Source: an uncultured Mediterraneibacter sp. (lineage in GTDB: Bacteria > Bacillota > Clostridia > Lachnospirales > Lachnospiraceae). Taken from it: a DNA stretch of 5,591 nt. A model generated the notes under the pieces. It was not told the origin of the DNA. It saw only the letters and a program-made list of their open reading frames with translations, and ran no database searches. The translations under genes and the position numbers were made by a program. Below are positions 1 to 5,571 of this stretch, piece by piece. Numbering within the stretch: the first letter of the stretch is position 1; each line of letters starts with the position of its first letter. Where the stretch lies: the NCBI RefSeq assembly GCF_934330165.1, contig NZ_CAKRGI010000051.1, forward strand, positions 1 to 5,591. The letters are read 5' to 3'.

Positions 1-170
1 CTTTCGAGTTACAAACGGTCAACGGGCTGAGGTAAAGCGGGCTCTGCACTGCGAAGGAATATCCTGCTTTCCGCGTCTGATCCGCTTTTAAAAAGTTAGC
101 TGATTCCTTATAGCGTATCACCCCAACAACTACAAATTTGCAATGTGAAAAAATTGTCAGTTTCCGCAAA
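1..170. other. Upstream flank, GC-richer structured stretch with no supported gene
   Basis: No convincing gene is seen here. The first ~90 bases are clearly GC-richer than the AT-rich promoter region that follows. Two inverted repeats stand out: AAAGCGG (34-40) with CCGCTTT (82-88), and AAGGAAT (54-60) with ATTCCTT (103-109). Their arms interleave, so both together would form a pseudoknot-like fold; AGGA (55-58) with TCCT (62-65) is a competing small hairpin. CGGGCT occurs twice (23-28 and 38-43). On the minus strand one frame is open from about 231 to the window edge, with a possible TTG start at 169, but no Shine-Dalgarno precedes it. It may be a repeated intergenic element, a structured RNA, or the edge of a gene outside the window. 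Confidence 0.3.
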
Positions 171-177
171 TTTAGAA

Positions 178-206
178 TTGAAATTTGGGGAACGCTAGTA
201 TATACT
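178..206 (+). promoter_or_regulatory. Sigma-A-type promoter of the decarboxylase operon
   Basis: TTGAAA at 178-183 is a five-of-six match to the -35 consensus TTGACA. It is followed by an exact 17-base spacer and TATACT at 201-206, a five-of-six match to TATAAT. Transcription would begin near 212-214 and give a short leader of about 50 bases rich in A and T, with the GGAGGG ribosome site at 252-257 before the first gene. It is the best promoter-like pair in the upstream flank, and no gap inside the operon is long enough to suggest another. The -10 box sits within a perfect palindrome (195-208), so the promoter is probably regulated. Confidence 0.7.
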
Positions 207-208
207 AG
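195..208. promoter_or_regulatory. Perfect 14-base palindrome over the -10 box, candidate operator
   Basis: CTAGTATATACTAG reads identically on both strands and covers the entire -10 hexamer. A repressor bound here would block RNA polymerase. The core GTATATAC fits the GT-N-TA-N-AC pattern described for HutC-subfamily GntR repressors, but the site is AT-rich and a -10 box supplies much of the symmetry, so the match is suggestive only. No regulator gene lies in the window. Confidence 0.4.
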
Positions 209-264
209 AATAGGCAGAAATTTTGGTTTATTTTAAATATTTTATAACTATGGAGGGCTAGAAT

Positions 265-1704
265 ATGAGCTACAATGCAACAGGAAACTCAGCAAGCAGA
301 CGTATTGCCACATTGCTTGATGAGGGAAGCTTTGTTGAAATTGGTGGTGCTGTTACAGCAAGAAGTACCGATTTCAATATGCAGGAGAAGGCGGCTCCTT
401 CAGACGGTGTTATTACCGGATACGGAGTGATCGATGGTAATCTTGTCTATGTATATAGTCAGGATGCTGATGTTCTCGGCGGAGCTATCGGAGAGATGCA
501 TGCGAAAAAGATCGCACGGATCTATGATATGGCAATGAAGATGGGAGCACCTGTTATCGGTCTGATCGATTGTGCCGGATTAAGACTTCAGGAAGCAACA
601 GATGCACTTGAGGCATTTGGAAGTCTTTATCAGAAGCAGGCACTCGCATCCGGAGTGATCCCGCAGGTAACAGCTATTTTCGGTATGTGCGGAGGCGGAC
701 TTGCAATCGTGCCGGGTCTTGCAGACTTCACATTTATGGAAGAAAAAGATGGAAAATTATTTGTTAATTCTCCGAATGCACTGGAAGGAAATGAAATTTC
801 CAGATGTAATACAGCCAGTGCCGCTTATCAGAGCAAGACGGCTGGTCTTGTAGATGGTATTGGTACAGAGGCAGAGATTCTCGGACAAATCCGTTCACTT
901 GTATGCATGATTCCTGCCAATTATGAAGACGATATGTCTTATGAAGAGTGTACAGATGATCTGAACCGTATATGTGCTGATATCGAAAATGCATCAGAAG
1001 ATACAGCAATCGCACTTGCACAGATTGCTGATAATGGCGTTCTTGTAGAGACAAAGAAGGATTATGCAAAAGAGATGGTTACCGGCTTTATCCGCCTGAA
1101 TGGACAGACTGTAGGTGTTGTTGCCAACCGTTCCAAAGTATACGGAGCTGATGCTGAGACAGAGGCTGAATTTGATGCCGGACTTACTGTTGACGGATGT
1201 GCAAAAGCAGCAGATTTCGTTAATTTCTGTGATGCATTCTCTATCCCGGTTCTGACTCTGACAAATGTGGCAGGATTTGCTGCAACTGTAGAGTCTGAGA
1301 AAGACATGGCCAAGGCTGTTGCCAGACTGACTTATTCATTTGCAAATGCCACTGTTCCGAAAGTAAATGTTATCATAGGAAAAGCATTTGGAAGTGCTTA
1401 TGTAGCAATGAACAGCAAATCAGTTGGTGCTGATCTGGTATATGCATGGCCGACAGCAGAGATTGGTATGATGGATGCAAAACTTGCAGCACAGATCATG
1501 TATCCAGATGCTGATGCAGATACTCAGAGTGCAAAAGCAGCAGAATATAAAGAACTGCAGTCCAGTCCGAACGCAGCAGCAGCCAGAGGATATGTTGATG
1601 CCATCATTGAACCTGCAGACACCAGAAAATATGTGATCGGTGCATTTGAAATGCTGTTCACAAAAAGAGAGAATCGTCCGGACAAAAAGCACGGTACGGT
1701 TTAG
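265..1704 (+). CDS. Biotin-dependent acyl-CoA carboxyltransferase (12S / MmdA-like subunit)
   Basis: A 479-residue cytoplasmic carboxyltransferase of the crotonase-fold family that includes propionyl-CoA carboxylase beta, the transcarboxylase 12S subunit and methylmalonyl-CoA decarboxylase alpha (MmdA). Such enzymes move a carboxyl group between a CoA ester and carrier-bound biotin. Family signatures include LLDEGSFVEI (17-26), GYGVIDG (52-58), QDADVLGGAIGEMHAKK (66-82), ASGVIPQ (128-134), YAWPTAEIGMM (393-403) and the tail DKKHGTV, which resembles the usual KKHG ending, so the protein is complete. It is somewhat shorter than the roughly 510 residues typical of MmdA, mostly at the N terminus. 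The start is set by GGAGGG at 252-257, seven bases before ATG. Catalytic loops differ from canonical relatives: IDCAGLRLQEA (101-111) where an SGGAR-type loop is usual, NVAGFAA (334-340) where DVPGF is usual, and AFGSAYV (374-380) where AYGGAY is usual. Substrate is therefore unproven: methylmalonyl-CoA, glutaconyl-CoA, malonyl-CoA or another ester. Being first in a decarboxylase operon supports decarboxylase or transcarboxylase use. Confidence 0.88.
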   Translation: MSYNATGNSASRRIATLLDEGSFVEIGGAVTARSTDFNMQEKAAPSDGVITGYGVIDGNLVYVYSQDADVLGGAIGEMHAKKIARIYDMAMKMGAPVIGLIDCAGLRLQEATDALEAFGSLYQKQALASGVIPQVTAIFGMCGGGLAIVPGLADFTFMEEKDGKLFVNSPNALEGNEISRCNTASAAYQSKTAGLVDGIGTEAEILGQIRSLVCMIPANYEDDMSYEECTDDLNRICADIENASEDTAIALAQIADNGVLVETKKDYAKEMVTGFIRLNGQTVGVVANRSKVYGADAETEAEFDAGLTVDGCAKAADFVNFCDAFSIPVLTLTNVAGFAATVESEKDMAKAVARLTYSFANATVPKVNVIIGKAFGSAYVAMNSKSVGADLVYAWPTAEIGMMDAKLAAQIMYPDADADTQSAKAAEYKELQSSPNAAAARGYVDAIIEPADTRKYVIGAFEMLFTKRENRPDKKHGTV

Positions 1705-1705
1705 T

Positions 1706-1721
1706 GAGGTGAGGCGAAGTG
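1706..1721 (+). promoter_or_regulatory. Ribosome binding site and GTG start of the OadG-like gene
   Basis: GAGGTGA at 1706-1712 matches the anti-Shine-Dalgarno region and lies just after the stop codon of the first gene (1702-1704). GTG at 1719-1721 is nine bases after the GAGG core and directly precedes a lysine-rich signal peptide, which decides the start. It is the only non-ATG start in the operon, perhaps lowering yield of this subunit. Confidence 0.65.
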
Positions 1722-2498
1722 AAGAAAAAAATCAGTTTATTAGGACTTATCCTCATTCTCGTCCTTAGCTTTACGGGATGTGGTAAGTCTGAGACGACAG
1801 AGTATGATCAGACGACAATGGAGCAGTATGCAGATACGGTCATCAGTGCATTCAGTTCTATGTCTGAAGAAGATATGGATTATTACGAGAATCTGAGAGA
1901 TCTGAATCTTGATATTACTCTTTTACAGGCACAGTTACCGATCGATGGATCAGATTTCCTGACTATGATCGAAAGCTGGAAGGCTTCTCAGGAAGAATGT
2001 GGTGCTTATATTGAGCATGGTGACTGGACAATGAAAGTCAGCCATGATGGTGCAACCCTTTCATCCGAAGGTAAATTTGAGGACAGAGATGCTGAGATTG
2101 CTTTCACATTCAATGAGAAGAGCGATATGGAGAGCATGACAGTATCCGCACATTATACAACAGGAGAAATCCTTAAAAAAGCCGGATTAAATACAATCCT
2201 TGGAATGGGAACTGTATTTGTTGTATTGATTTTCATTTCATTTATTATCTATCTGCTTGGATTCATTCCGAAGCTTCAGAAGAAGCTTTCCGGTAAAGGA
2301 AAAGCTGCAGAAGAGAAGAAGGAAACACCTGTACAGGCAGCTCCGGCACCTGCAGTATCTGCACCACAGGCAGCAGGTACAGATGACGGCGAACTTGCAG
2401 CAGTCATTGCAGCAGCAATTGCAGCTTCAGAGGGAACTTCTACAGATGGTTTTGTAGTCCGTTCTATCAAGAGAAGAAAATCAAATAAATGGAATTAA
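1719..2498 (+). CDS. OadG-like decarboxylase membrane subunit with lipoprotein ectodomain
   Basis: A 259-residue protein starting with GTG. It probably acts as the small membrane subunit (gamma/delta, OadG/MmdD/GcdD role) that helps assemble the pump complex and position the carrier. Residues 1-20 form a signal peptide (MKKK, then a hydrophobic run) ending in FTGC, a lipobox-like site with Cys21 as the expected lipid anchor. Residues 22-155 are an acidic, soluble domain that would face outside and that I do not recognise. One strong membrane span follows at about 158-183, then a Lys-rich inside-facing stretch (185-201), an Ala/Pro linker (203-220), and a conserved-looking tail with ELAAVIAAAIAASEGTS (225-241) and GFVVRSIKRRKSNKW (244-258), which resembles OadG-type C termini in clostridial decarboxylases. 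Typical OadG proteins are only about 80-120 residues, so the outside domain is an extension. The gene follows the first by 14 bases. Family placement rests on the span, tail and context; overall similarity to classical OadG is low. Confidence 0.7.
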   Translation: MKKKISLLGLILILVLSFTGCGKSETTEYDQTTMEQYADTVISAFSSMSEEDMDYYENLRDLNLDITLLQAQLPIDGSDFLTMIESWKASQEECGAYIEHGDWTMKVSHDGATLSSEGKFEDRDAEIAFTFNEKSDMESMTVSAHYTTGEILKKAGLNTILGMGTVFVVLIFISFIIYLLGFIPKLQKKLSGKGKAAEEKKETPVQAAPAPAVSAPQAAGTDDGELAAVIAAAIAASEGTSTDGFVVRSIKRRKSNKWN

Positions 2499-2500
2499 TC

Positions 2501-2517
2501 AGGAGGATATGAAAATG
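2501..2517 (+). promoter_or_regulatory. Ribosome binding site deciding between two ATG codons of the biotin carrier
   Basis: AGGAGG at 2501-2506 is followed by ATG at 2509 and ATG at 2515 in the same frame. The first would leave only two bases of spacing and the second leaves eight, the same as the next two genes of the operon. The second is therefore preferred, giving a protein that begins MKNYTITVNG. Confidence 0.75.
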
Positions 2518-2880
2518 AAGAATTATACAATTACAGTAAACGGAAATGTATATGATGTAACAGTTGAAGAAAATGGTGCAGGTGCAGTTCAGACAGCAGC
2601 ACCAGTTGCAGCTCCTAAGGCTGTTGCTCCGGCAGCTCCAAAAGCAACTCCGGCAGCAGGTGCAGGAAGCATTCAGGTAAAGGCCGGTGCAGCCGGAAAA
2701 GTATTCCAGGTTCCTACATCCGTTGGACAGAGTGTACAGGCTGGAGATACTGTGATCGTGATCGAAGCCATGAAAATGGAGATCCCGGTTGTTGCCCCGG
2801 AAGCAGGAACTATTGCCAGCATTGATGTTGCAGTAGGTGATGCTGTTGAATCAGGAGCCGTACTCGCTACATTAAACTAG
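2515..2880 (+). CDS. Biotin carboxyl carrier protein of the decarboxylase complex (MmdC/GcdC-like)
   Basis: A 121-residue carrier from the preferred ATG at 2515 (123 residues from ATG at 2509). It carries the carboxyl group on biotin between the carboxyltransferases and the membrane pump subunit. Residues 1-19 (MKNYTITVNGNVYDVTVEE) are the short N-terminal segment seen in decarboxylase carriers. Residues 22-51 form a flexible Ala/Pro linker. Residues 52-121 are a biotinyl/lipoyl domain with the biotinylation motif EAMKMEIP (84-91), the biotin being expected on Lys87, 34 residues from the C terminus as is usual. Gly-rich turns AGAAGKV (57-63), VGQSVQAGD (70-78) and VGDAVESG (107-114) fit the flattened beta-barrel fold. 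It is the only carrier in the window and must serve both carboxyltransferases if both are active. A biotin ligase is required but not encoded here. The stop is 24 bases before the pump gene. Confidence 0.93.
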   Translation: MKNYTITVNGNVYDVTVEENGAGAVQTAAPVAAPKAVAPAAPKATPAAGAGSIQVKAGAAGKVFQVPTSVGQSVQAGDTVIVIEAMKMEIPVVAPEAGTIASIDVAVGDAVESGAVLATLN

Positions 2881-2904
2881 TTACTGGACCAGGAGGTTTT
2901 ACAA

Positions 2905-4056
2905 ATGGAATATATTTCAAATACGCTGGGAAACCTCGTAGATCAGACCGCGTTCATGAATCTGACTTTTGGTAATCTGATCATGATCGCTGTTGCCTGC
3001 GTGTTTCTCTATCTGGCAATCCACCACGGTTTTGAACCGTTACTTCTTGTTCCGATTGCCTTTGGTATGTTGCTTGTAAATATCTATCCGGATATTATGC
3101 TTCATGCTGAAGACGCAGCAAACGGTACAGGTGGACTTCTGTATTATTTTTATCAGCTTGACGAGTGGTCAATCCTTCCTTCTCTGATTTTCCTTGGAGT
3201 CGGAGCAATGACAGACTTTGGTCCGCTGATTGCGAATCCGAAGAGTTTCCTTCTCGGAGCAGCAGCACAGTTTGGTATCTTTGCCGCTTATCTTGGAGCT
3301 ATGGCTCTTGGATTTTCCGACAAGGCAGCCGCAGCTATCTCCATTATCGGAGGTGCAGACGGTCCGACATCTATCTTCCTTGCAGGTAAACTGCAGCAGA
3401 CAGCTATCATGGGACCAATCGCCGTAGCGGCATATTCCTATATGTCACTTGTGCCGATCATTCAGCCACCGATCATGAAACTTCTTACAACAGAGAAAGA
3501 AAGAAAAATCAAAATGGATCAGCTTCGTCCTGTTTCCAAATTGGAGAGAATCTTGTTCCCGATCGTCGTTACGATCGTTGTCTGCGTGATTCTTCCTACA
3601 ACAGCTCCGCTGGTTGGTATGCTGATGCTTGGTAACCTGTTCAAAGAGTGTGGCGTAGTAAGACAGCTGACAGAGACCGCTTCCAATGCTCTGATGTATA
3701 TTGTAGTTATCCTTCTTGGTACATCTGTAGGTGCTACAACAAGTGCGGAGGCTTTCCTGAACCTTGATACGATCAAGATCGTCATCCTCGGTCTTATTGC
3801 ATTTGCATTCGGTACTGCAGCAGGTGTACTGTTCGGTAAACTGATGTGCTGGGTTACTAAGGGAAAAGTAAATCCGTTGATCGGTTCTGCAGGTGTATCT
3901 GCGGTTCCTATGGCAGCACGTGTATCCCAGAAAGTTGGTGCTGAGGCAGATCCTACAAACTTCCTGCTCATGCATGCAATGGGACCAAACGTTGCCGGAG
4001 TTATCGGTACTGCAGTAGCAGCCGGAACATTTATGGCCATCTTCGGCGTTAAGTAA
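2905..4056 (+). CDS. Sodium-pumping carboxybiotin decarboxylase, beta subunit (OadB/MmdB/GcdB)
   Basis: A 383-residue integral membrane protein that decarboxylates carboxybiotin on the carrier and couples this to Na+ export. Hydrophobic spans run nearly throughout: about 20-40, 44-61, 91-103, 114-136, 166-185, 215-240, 258-275, 288-312 and 352-380, with a polar Lys/Arg-rich loop at 194-214. Residues known to matter in Klebsiella OadB are all present with matching spacing. The [10 protein letters not shown] loop (149-158) supplies Asp152 (Asp203 in OadB), AYSYM supplies Tyr179 (Tyr229), and the block starting [17 protein letters not shown] (323-339) supplies Asn323, Gly327, Ser332 and Arg339 (Asn373, Gly377, Ser382, Arg389). 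A functional pump is therefore expected. Length is shorter than Klebsiella OadB (about 430) but normal for clostridial GcdB/MmdB types. AGGAGG at 2891-2896 lies eight bases before ATG. Sequence alone cannot say whether this family member serves oxaloacetate, methylmalonyl-CoA or glutaconyl-CoA decarboxylation. Confidence 0.93.
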   Translation: MEYISNTLGNLVDQTAFMNLTFGNLIMIAVACVFLYLAIHHGFEPLLLVPIAFGMLLVNIYPDIMLHAEDAANGTGGLLYYFYQLDEWSILPSLIFLGVGAMTDFGPLIANPKSFLLGAAAQFGIFAAYLGAMALGFSDKAAAAISIIGGADGPTSIFLAGKLQQTAIMGPIAVAAYSYMSLVPIIQPPIMKLLTTEKERKIKMDQLRPVSKLERILFPIVVTIVVCVILPTTAPLVGMLMLGNLFKECGVVRQLTETASNALMYIVVILLGTSVGATTSAEAFLNLDTIKIVILGLIAFAFGTAAGVLFGKLMCWVTKGKVNPLIGSAGVSAVPMAARVSQKVGAEADPTNFLLMHAMGPNVAGVIGTAVAAGTFMAIFGVK

Positions 4057-4073
4057 ATTTGGAGGACAAATAA

Positions 4074-5486
4074 ATGGCAGAAATTGAAAAGAAACCAGTT
4101 AAAATAGTAGAAACCATTCTGCGTGATGCACATCAGTCTCTGATTGCAACCAGAATGACAACCGATCAGATGATGCCGATCGTCGACAAGATGGATAAGG
4201 TCGGATATCATGCTGTAGAGTGCTGGGGTGGAGCAACATTTGATGCTTCTCTCCGTTTCCTTAAAGAAGATCCATGGGAAAGACTTAGAAAGTTCCGTGA
4301 TGGATTCAAGAATACAAAGCTTCAGATGCTGTTCCGTGGACAGAATATCCTTGGATACCGTCCTTATGCAGATGATGTTGTAGAATATTTTGTACAGAAA
4401 TCTGTAGCAAATGGAATCGATATTATCCGTATTTTTGACTGTCTCAATGATATGAGAAACCTTCAGACAGCTGTTACAGCAGCCAACAAAGAAAAAGCAC
4501 ATGCACAGGTTGCAATGTCTTATACTCTTGGTGATGCTTATACATTGGAGTACTGGGTTGACCTTGCAAAGAGAATCGAAGATATGGGTGCAAGCTCTAT
4601 CTGTGTAAAAGATATGGCAGGACTTCTTGTTCCATATCAGGCAACAGAACTTGTTACAGCACTGAAAGAAGCTGTAAGTATCCCGATCGAAATGCATACA
4701 CATTATACTTCCGGTGTAGCTTCCATGACTTATCTGAAGTCTGTAGAAGCAGGTGCTGACATCATTGATACAGCTATGTCACCATTCGCACTTGGAACAT
4801 CTCAGCCGGCAACAGAAGTTATGGTTGAGACATTCAAGGGAACTCCTTACGATACAGGACTGGATCAGAATCTTCTTGCTGAGATAGCTGATTACTTCCG
4901 TCCAATCCGTGACGATGCTCTTGAGAGCGGACTTCTGAATCCTAAGAACCTTGGTGTAAATATCAAGACTCTTCTGTACCAGGTACCAGGAGGAATGCTT
5001 TCCAACCTCACATCCCAGTTAAAAGAGCAGGGAGCAGAAGACAAGTTCTATGAAGTACTCGAAGAAGTACCGCGTGTACGTAAAGATCTTGGTGAGCCGC
5101 CACTGGTTACACCATCTTCACAGATTGTTGGAACTCAGGCAGTATTCAATGTATTGATGGGTGAACGTTATAAGATGGTCACAAAAGAGACAAAAGATGT
5201 TCTTGCAGGAAAATACGGAAAGACAACAAAACCGGTTGATCCTGAACTTCAGAAGAAGGCTCTCGGTGATGTAGAACCGATCACATGTCGTCCGGCAGAT
5301 CTGATCCCGGATGAGCTTGATACACTCCGTGAAGAGTGCAAGCAGTGGATTCAGCAGGATGAGGATGTGTTGACCTATGCATTATTCCCACAGGTTGCTG
5401 TTGATTTCTTCAAATACAGACAGGCTCAGCAGACAAAAGTTGATGCTACAGTAGCTGACACAGAGAATGGAGCTTATCCTGTCTAA
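4074..5486 (+). CDS. oadA: Oxaloacetate decarboxylase alpha / transcarboxylase 5S-type carboxyltransferase
   Basis: A 470-residue cytoplasmic carboxyltransferase for the pyruvate/oxaloacetate pair. It has an N-terminal HMG-CoA-lyase-like TIM barrel (about 8-275) followed by the conserved carboxylase domain (about 290-465). The metal site is intact: Asp18 in ILRDAHQS, Lys179 in CVKDMAG (the carbamylated lysine), and His208 and His210 in EMHTHYTSG. These sit one residue later than Asp17, His207 and His209 of Klebsiella OadA. Other signatures are ECWGGATFD (49-57), LFRGQN (86-91), YQVPGGMLSNL (302-312) and TPSSQIVGTQAVFNVL (346-361). The chain ends in a short acidic tail and lacks the C-terminal biotin domain of fused OadA proteins, so it must use the separate carrier encoded upstream, as the Propionibacterium 5S subunit does. 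Pyruvate carboxylase subunit B is the other common label, but no biotin carboxylase partner is nearby. GGAGG at 4061-4065 lies eight bases before ATG, and the gene follows the pump gene by 17 bases. Confidence 0.92.
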   Translation: MAEIEKKPVKIVETILRDAHQSLIATRMTTDQMMPIVDKMDKVGYHAVECWGGATFDASLRFLKEDPWERLRKFRDGFKNTKLQMLFRGQNILGYRPYADDVVEYFVQKSVANGIDIIRIFDCLNDMRNLQTAVTAANKEKAHAQVAMSYTLGDAYTLEYWVDLAKRIEDMGASSICVKDMAGLLVPYQATELVTALKEAVSIPIEMHTHYTSGVASMTYLKSVEAGADIIDTAMSPFALGTSQPATEVMVETFKGTPYDTGLDQNLLAEIADYFRPIRDDALESGLLNPKNLGVNIKTLLYQVPGGMLSNLTSQLKEQGAEDKFYEVLEEVPRVRKDLGEPPLVTPSSQIVGTQAVFNVLMGERYKMVTKETKDVLAGKYGKTTKPVDPELQKKALGDVEPITCRPADLIPDELDTLREECKQWIQQDEDVLTYALFPQVAVDFFKYRQAQQTKVDATVADTENGAYPV

Positions 5487-5515
5487 TTATAAAATCTGAA
5501 TTAACACAAAGAACA

Positions 5516-5561
5516 GAGGGTGTCGCAAAATCATCAGATTAGATGATAGAGTGATGCCCTC
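5516..5561 (+). other. Long-range hairpin B in the 3' flank, alternative to hairpin A
   Basis: GAGGGTGTC (5516-5524) can pair with GATGCCCTC (5553-5561) over nine positions, two of them G-U pairs. Inside it ATCATC (5530-5535) pairs with GATGAT (5542-5547) around a six-base loop. Both stems use bases also needed by hairpin A, so the two folds exclude each other. Confidence 0.35.
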
Positions 5562-5571
5562 GCTCTATCAT
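5543..5571 (+). terminator. Strong hairpin A after the operon, possible transcript end without a U-tract
   Basis: ATGATAGAG (5543-5551) pairs perfectly with CTCTATCAT (5563-5571). Three further inner pairs (one G-U) extend the stem to 12 base pairs with a five-base loop, TGCCC. It starts 57 bases after the last stop codon, a suitable place to end or stabilise the operon mRNA. The bases after it (ATGTAAAAAATCGG) lack the U-run of a standard intrinsic terminator, so a role as 3' stabiliser, or as part of a repeat element, is equally possible. Confidence 0.35.

Noticed and set aside
2..91. Plus-strand open frame of 29 codons at the left edge, possibly the end of an upstream gene
   Set aside because: It ends in TAA at 89-91, but the translation has no recognisable features and the region is dominated by inverted repeats. 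A gene tail cannot be excluded but is not supported.
1..264. Riboswitch or T-box leader for the operon
   Set aside because: No T-box motif or recognisable riboswitch core was seen, and the predicted transcript leader is only about 50 bases.
1062..1692. Minus-strand open frames opposite the first carboxyltransferase
   Set aside because: They are short, contain no motif, and lie entirely within a conserved + strand gene.
2257..2470. Small open frames on both strands within the OadG-like gene
   Set aside because: They arise from the repetitive GCA-rich Ala/Pro linker, giving Gln/Leu/Arg-rich or Ala/Ser-rich translations. There is no independent evidence for a gene.
2581..2680. Repetitive GCA/GCT-rich stretch as a DNA repeat
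   Set aside because: It encodes the normal Ala/Pro linker of the biotin carrier. The repetition reflects amino acid content and is not exact at DNA level.
3445..3975. Minus-strand open frame opposite the pump gene
   Set aside because: It overlaps a clear OadB-type gene, and its Cys-rich, motif-free translation has no ribosome site.
3519..4703. Long minus-strand open frame (394 codons) spanning the pump gene and the start of the OadA-like gene
   Set aside because: It crosses two well-supported + strand genes with intact catalytic residues. Its translation is rich in Cys, His and Phe with no recognisable motif. It is a by-product of codon use on the + strand.
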